Positions 5,271-7,299 of a stretch of DNA of 7,299 nucleotides are shown piece after piece. Both the position numbers and the translations under genes were made by a program. Source of the stretch: Candidatus Poseidoniales archaeon (GTDB taxonomy: Archaea; Thermoplasmatota; Poseidoniia; Poseidoniales; Thalassarchaeaceae); the NCBI GenBank assembly GCA_028821815.1, contig JAPKEY010000073.1, positions 1-7,299 of the forward strand, read 5' to 3'. Positions within the stretch are counted from its first letter, which is position 1. The number at the start of each line of letters is the position of its first letter. Below the pieces are notes generated by a model. That model saw only the letters and a list, made by a program, of their open reading frames with translations. It ran no database searches and was not told the DNA's origin.

Positions 5271-7283
5271 GTGCCCATAATCATGCTACGGGCACATCTC
5301 AGTGAGGGGATTCCCGCGCAACTCCCTGAACACCCCGGTATCGACTTGAATGTTGATCATGCACCAACGCGGCGTGACATCCTAAATATTGAAGAAAAGC
5401 GATTGGCTTTGCGGAATGCTCTTCGATATTTTCCACCTGATTTTCATTCAATTCTAGCACCCGAATTTTCGAATGAATTACGAGATTATGGGCGTATTTA
5501 CATGCATCGATTTCGGCCTACTAATGAAGTGATGAAAGCATATCCTATCGATTCCTATCCGGCTAACACTTTGCAGGCTGCAGCGATAATGCTAATGATT
5601 CAAAACAATCTTGATCCAATGGTTGCTCAATTCCCGCATGAATTGATTACATACGGTGGAAATGGCTCCGTGTTTCAAAATTGGGCGCAATATCGAATTA
5701 CAATGCAATATTTATCAAAAATGACTGAAAATCAAACACTGGTCATGTATAGTGGTCACCCATTGGGATTGTTCCCCAGTCATCCAAATGCACCAAGGGT
5801 AGTCGTATCGAATGGCATGGTCATCCCAAACTATTCACAACCGGATGAATATGAGAAAATGAATGCCCTCGGCGTTAGTCAATACGGTCAAATGACTGCT
5901 GGTTCATACATGTACATTGGCCCCCAAGGCATTGTTCATGGTACTACGATTACAATTCTCAATGCGGCTCGTAAATATCTACAACGGGATGATTTACATG
6001 GTGTGACATTTGTGACATCGGGTCTAGGTGGTATGTCAGGTGCTCAAGCTAAGGCGGCTGTAATCGCAGGAGCAACCTGTCTAATAGCTGAGATTAATCC
6101 TGCAGCTGCAAACAAGAGACACCAACAAGGCTGGGTCGATGAAATTACGGATGATGTTGATGTTGCAATTGACAGTATGGTCAGGGCTAGTGAACGAAAG
6201 GATGCCCTATCCATCGGGTACATTGGAAATGTGGTTGATGTTTGGGAAAGACTTGTTGAACGTGGAATTCATGTAGATTTGGGGAGTGACCAAACCAGTT
6301 TACACAATCCATGGCAAGGTGGATATTTTCCAGTAGGCATCTCATTTTCCGACGCAAAATTATTGATGTCTGAAGATCCAGATAAATTCAAATTCGCTGT
6401 TCAAAATAGTCTCAAACGACATGCTGAAGCAATCAACTCAATGGCTGATTTAGGGATGCATTTTTGGGATTATGGAAATGCATTTTTACTTGAGTGTTCA
6501 AGAGCAGGTGCAGATATTACCAAAGAAAATGGTCGGTTTCGATACCCCTCATATGTTGAGGATATTATGGGACCAATGTGTTTTGATTACGGATTTGGGC
6601 CATTTAGATGGGTTTGCTGCTCTGGTAACTCTTCGGACCTAAGTGTAACCGATAAAATAGCCACCAAAGTATTGCAAAAACTTGCTCGGAATTGTGACCC
6701 TCAAATCCAACAACAAATGCTCGACAACATTCGCTGGATCTCTGAAGCAGGTAGCAATGCATTGGTTGTCGGTAGTCAAGCTAGAATTCTGTACGCCGAT
6801 GAACTAGGCAGACGCGAAATAGCCGAGGCATTCAACCAGGCCATTCAAGATGGTCGAATTACTGCACCCGTCGTATTGGGTCGCGATCACCATGATGTTG
6901 GTGGAACCGATTCCCCATATAGGGAAACTGCCAATATTCGTGATGGCTCAATGTTTACAGCCGACATGTCGATTCAGAATTTTGTCGGTGATAGTTTCCG
7001 AGGTGCAACTTGGGTGAGTATTCACAATGGGGGTGGCGTTGGATGGGGTGAAGTCATCAATGGAGGTTTTGGGTTGTTGCTAGATGGAACCGATGGAGCT
7101 TCTAAGAGACTCCAATCCATGCTGAGTTGGGACGTCAATAATGGGGTCGCACGTAGGGCCTGGGCTCGGAATGCAGGTGCGGAATTTGCTGCTGCCAAGG
7201 CAATGGAAAATAACGAACAATTACACATTACTCTACCACACCATGCTGATGATGGGATTATCGACAGGGCTCTGCACCGCTGA
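5271..7283 (+). CDS. hutU: Urocanate hydratase (urocanase), long animal-like form
   Basis: A 670-residue urocanase, against about 550-560 for the common bacterial enzyme and about 676 for human UROC1. It hydrates urocanate to 4-imidazolone-5-propionate using tightly bound NAD+, the second step of histidine breakdown, in the cytoplasm. The first ~100 residues, including ALRNALRYFPPDF (46-58), have no counterpart in the short form but resemble the animal enzyme. Then come NNLDP (112-116), ELITYGGNG (124-132), GQMTAGSYMYIGPQGIVHGT (206-225), the NAD-site glycines SGLGGMSGAQ (250-259), DLGSDQTSLHNP (336-347), FWDYGNAFLLE (398-408), GFGPFRWVC (441-449), GRDHHDVGGTDSP (537-549) and HNGGGVGWGEVINGGFG (585-601). 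The protein looks full length. The start is GTG at 5271 by its Shine-Dalgarno; ATG 5283 is the alternative. At the place where I recall a reactive Cys (Cys410) in the Pseudomonas enzyme, this protein has Leu (ARILYAD, 504-510), as does the animal form. The last 16 bases of the window after it hold nothing I can call. Confidence 0.96.
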   Translation: MPIIMLRAHLSEGIPAQLPEHPGIDLNVDHAPTRRDILNIEEKRLALRNALRYFPPDFHSILAPEFSNELRDYGRIYMHRFRPTNEVMKAYPIDSYPANTLQAAAIMLMIQNNLDPMVAQFPHELITYGGNGSVFQNWAQYRITMQYLSKMTENQTLVMYSGHPLGLFPSHPNAPRVVVSNGMVIPNYSQPDEYEKMNALGVSQYGQMTAGSYMYIGPQGIVHGTTITILNAARKYLQRDDLHGVTFVTSGLGGMSGAQAKAAVIAGATCLIAEINPAAANKRHQQGWVDEITDDVDVAIDSMVRASERKDALSIGYIGNVVDVWERLVERGIHVDLGSDQTSLHNPWQGGYFPVGISFSDAKLLMSEDPDKFKFAVQNSLKRHAEAINSMADLGMHFWDYGNAFLLECSRAGADITKENGRFRYPSYVEDIMGPMCFDYGFGPFRWVCCSGNSSDLSVTDKIATKVLQKLARNCDPQIQQQMLDNIRWISEAGSNALVVGSQARILYADELGRREIAEAFNQAIQDGRITAPVVLGRDHHDVGGTDSPYRETANIRDGSMFTADMSIQNFVGDSFRGATWVSIHNGGGVGWGEVINGGFGLLLDGTDGASKRLQSMLSWDVNNGVARRAWARNAGAEFAAAKAMENNEQLHITLPHHADDGIIDRALHR

Positions 7284-7299
7284 TACGGTTATATTCCGC

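Noticed and set aside
6780..6800. Leu in place of a reactive Cys in urocanase as a sign of an inactive enzyme
   Set aside because: The animal long-form enzyme also appears to have Leu here from memory, and the NAD-site and other core motifs are intact, so loss of activity is not indicated.

Overview
The window looks archaeal, most likely a Thermoplasmatota-type euryarchaeon such as the marine Poseidoniales (Marine Group II). That lineage call is inference. The evidence is a proteasome-activating nucleotidase (PAN), a zinc-ribbon/HTH archaeal MBF1 and a Tsr3-type rRNA-modifying enzyme packed head to tail or divergently, very short intergenic gaps, first genes without a Shine-Dalgarno sequence, and downstream genes with a GAGGTGAT Shine-Dalgarno. 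Base composition looks moderate by eye and was not counted. Six protein genes fill almost the whole window. No RNA genes, insertion sequences, CRISPR arrays or tandem repeats were seen.

Left part (1-2254), information processing and protein quality control. A minus-strand pair, mbf1 (389-907) followed directly by tsr3 (388 to the left edge, truncated there), diverges across 99 bp from the PAN ATPase gene (1007-2254). Tsr3 modifies small-subunit rRNA, and archaeal MBF1 is reported to bind small ribosomal subunits. PAN unfolds proteins for the 20S proteasome.

Right part (2293-7283), histidine catabolism. ftcD (glutamate formimidoyltransferase) and fchA (formimidoyl-THF cyclodeaminase) overlap by ATGA on the plus strand. 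A PLP-dependent aminotransferase gene lies convergently to them on the minus strand. Its 5' end diverges from hutU (urocanate hydratase), which runs nearly to the right edge. HutU converts urocanate to imidazolonepropionate. HutI (not in the window) would open that to formiminoglutamate, FtcD would move the formimino group to tetrahydrofolate releasing glutamate, and FchA would give 5,10-methenyl-THF plus ammonia. HutH and HutI are missing here and may lie beyond the right edge. The aminotransferase could process the glutamate product, but its substrate is unproven.

The most noteworthy points are the long, animal-UROC1-like urocanase in an apparent archaeon, the folate-dependent (not methanopterin-dependent) end of the pathway, the inverted aminotransferase inside the hut cluster, a possible dyad in the 62-bp hutU/aminotransferase divergent region, and a PAN C-terminus of Leu-Phe-His instead of the usual hydrophobic-Tyr-X. 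I see no wholly novel system; the families are all recognisable and the interest lies in their variants and arrangement.
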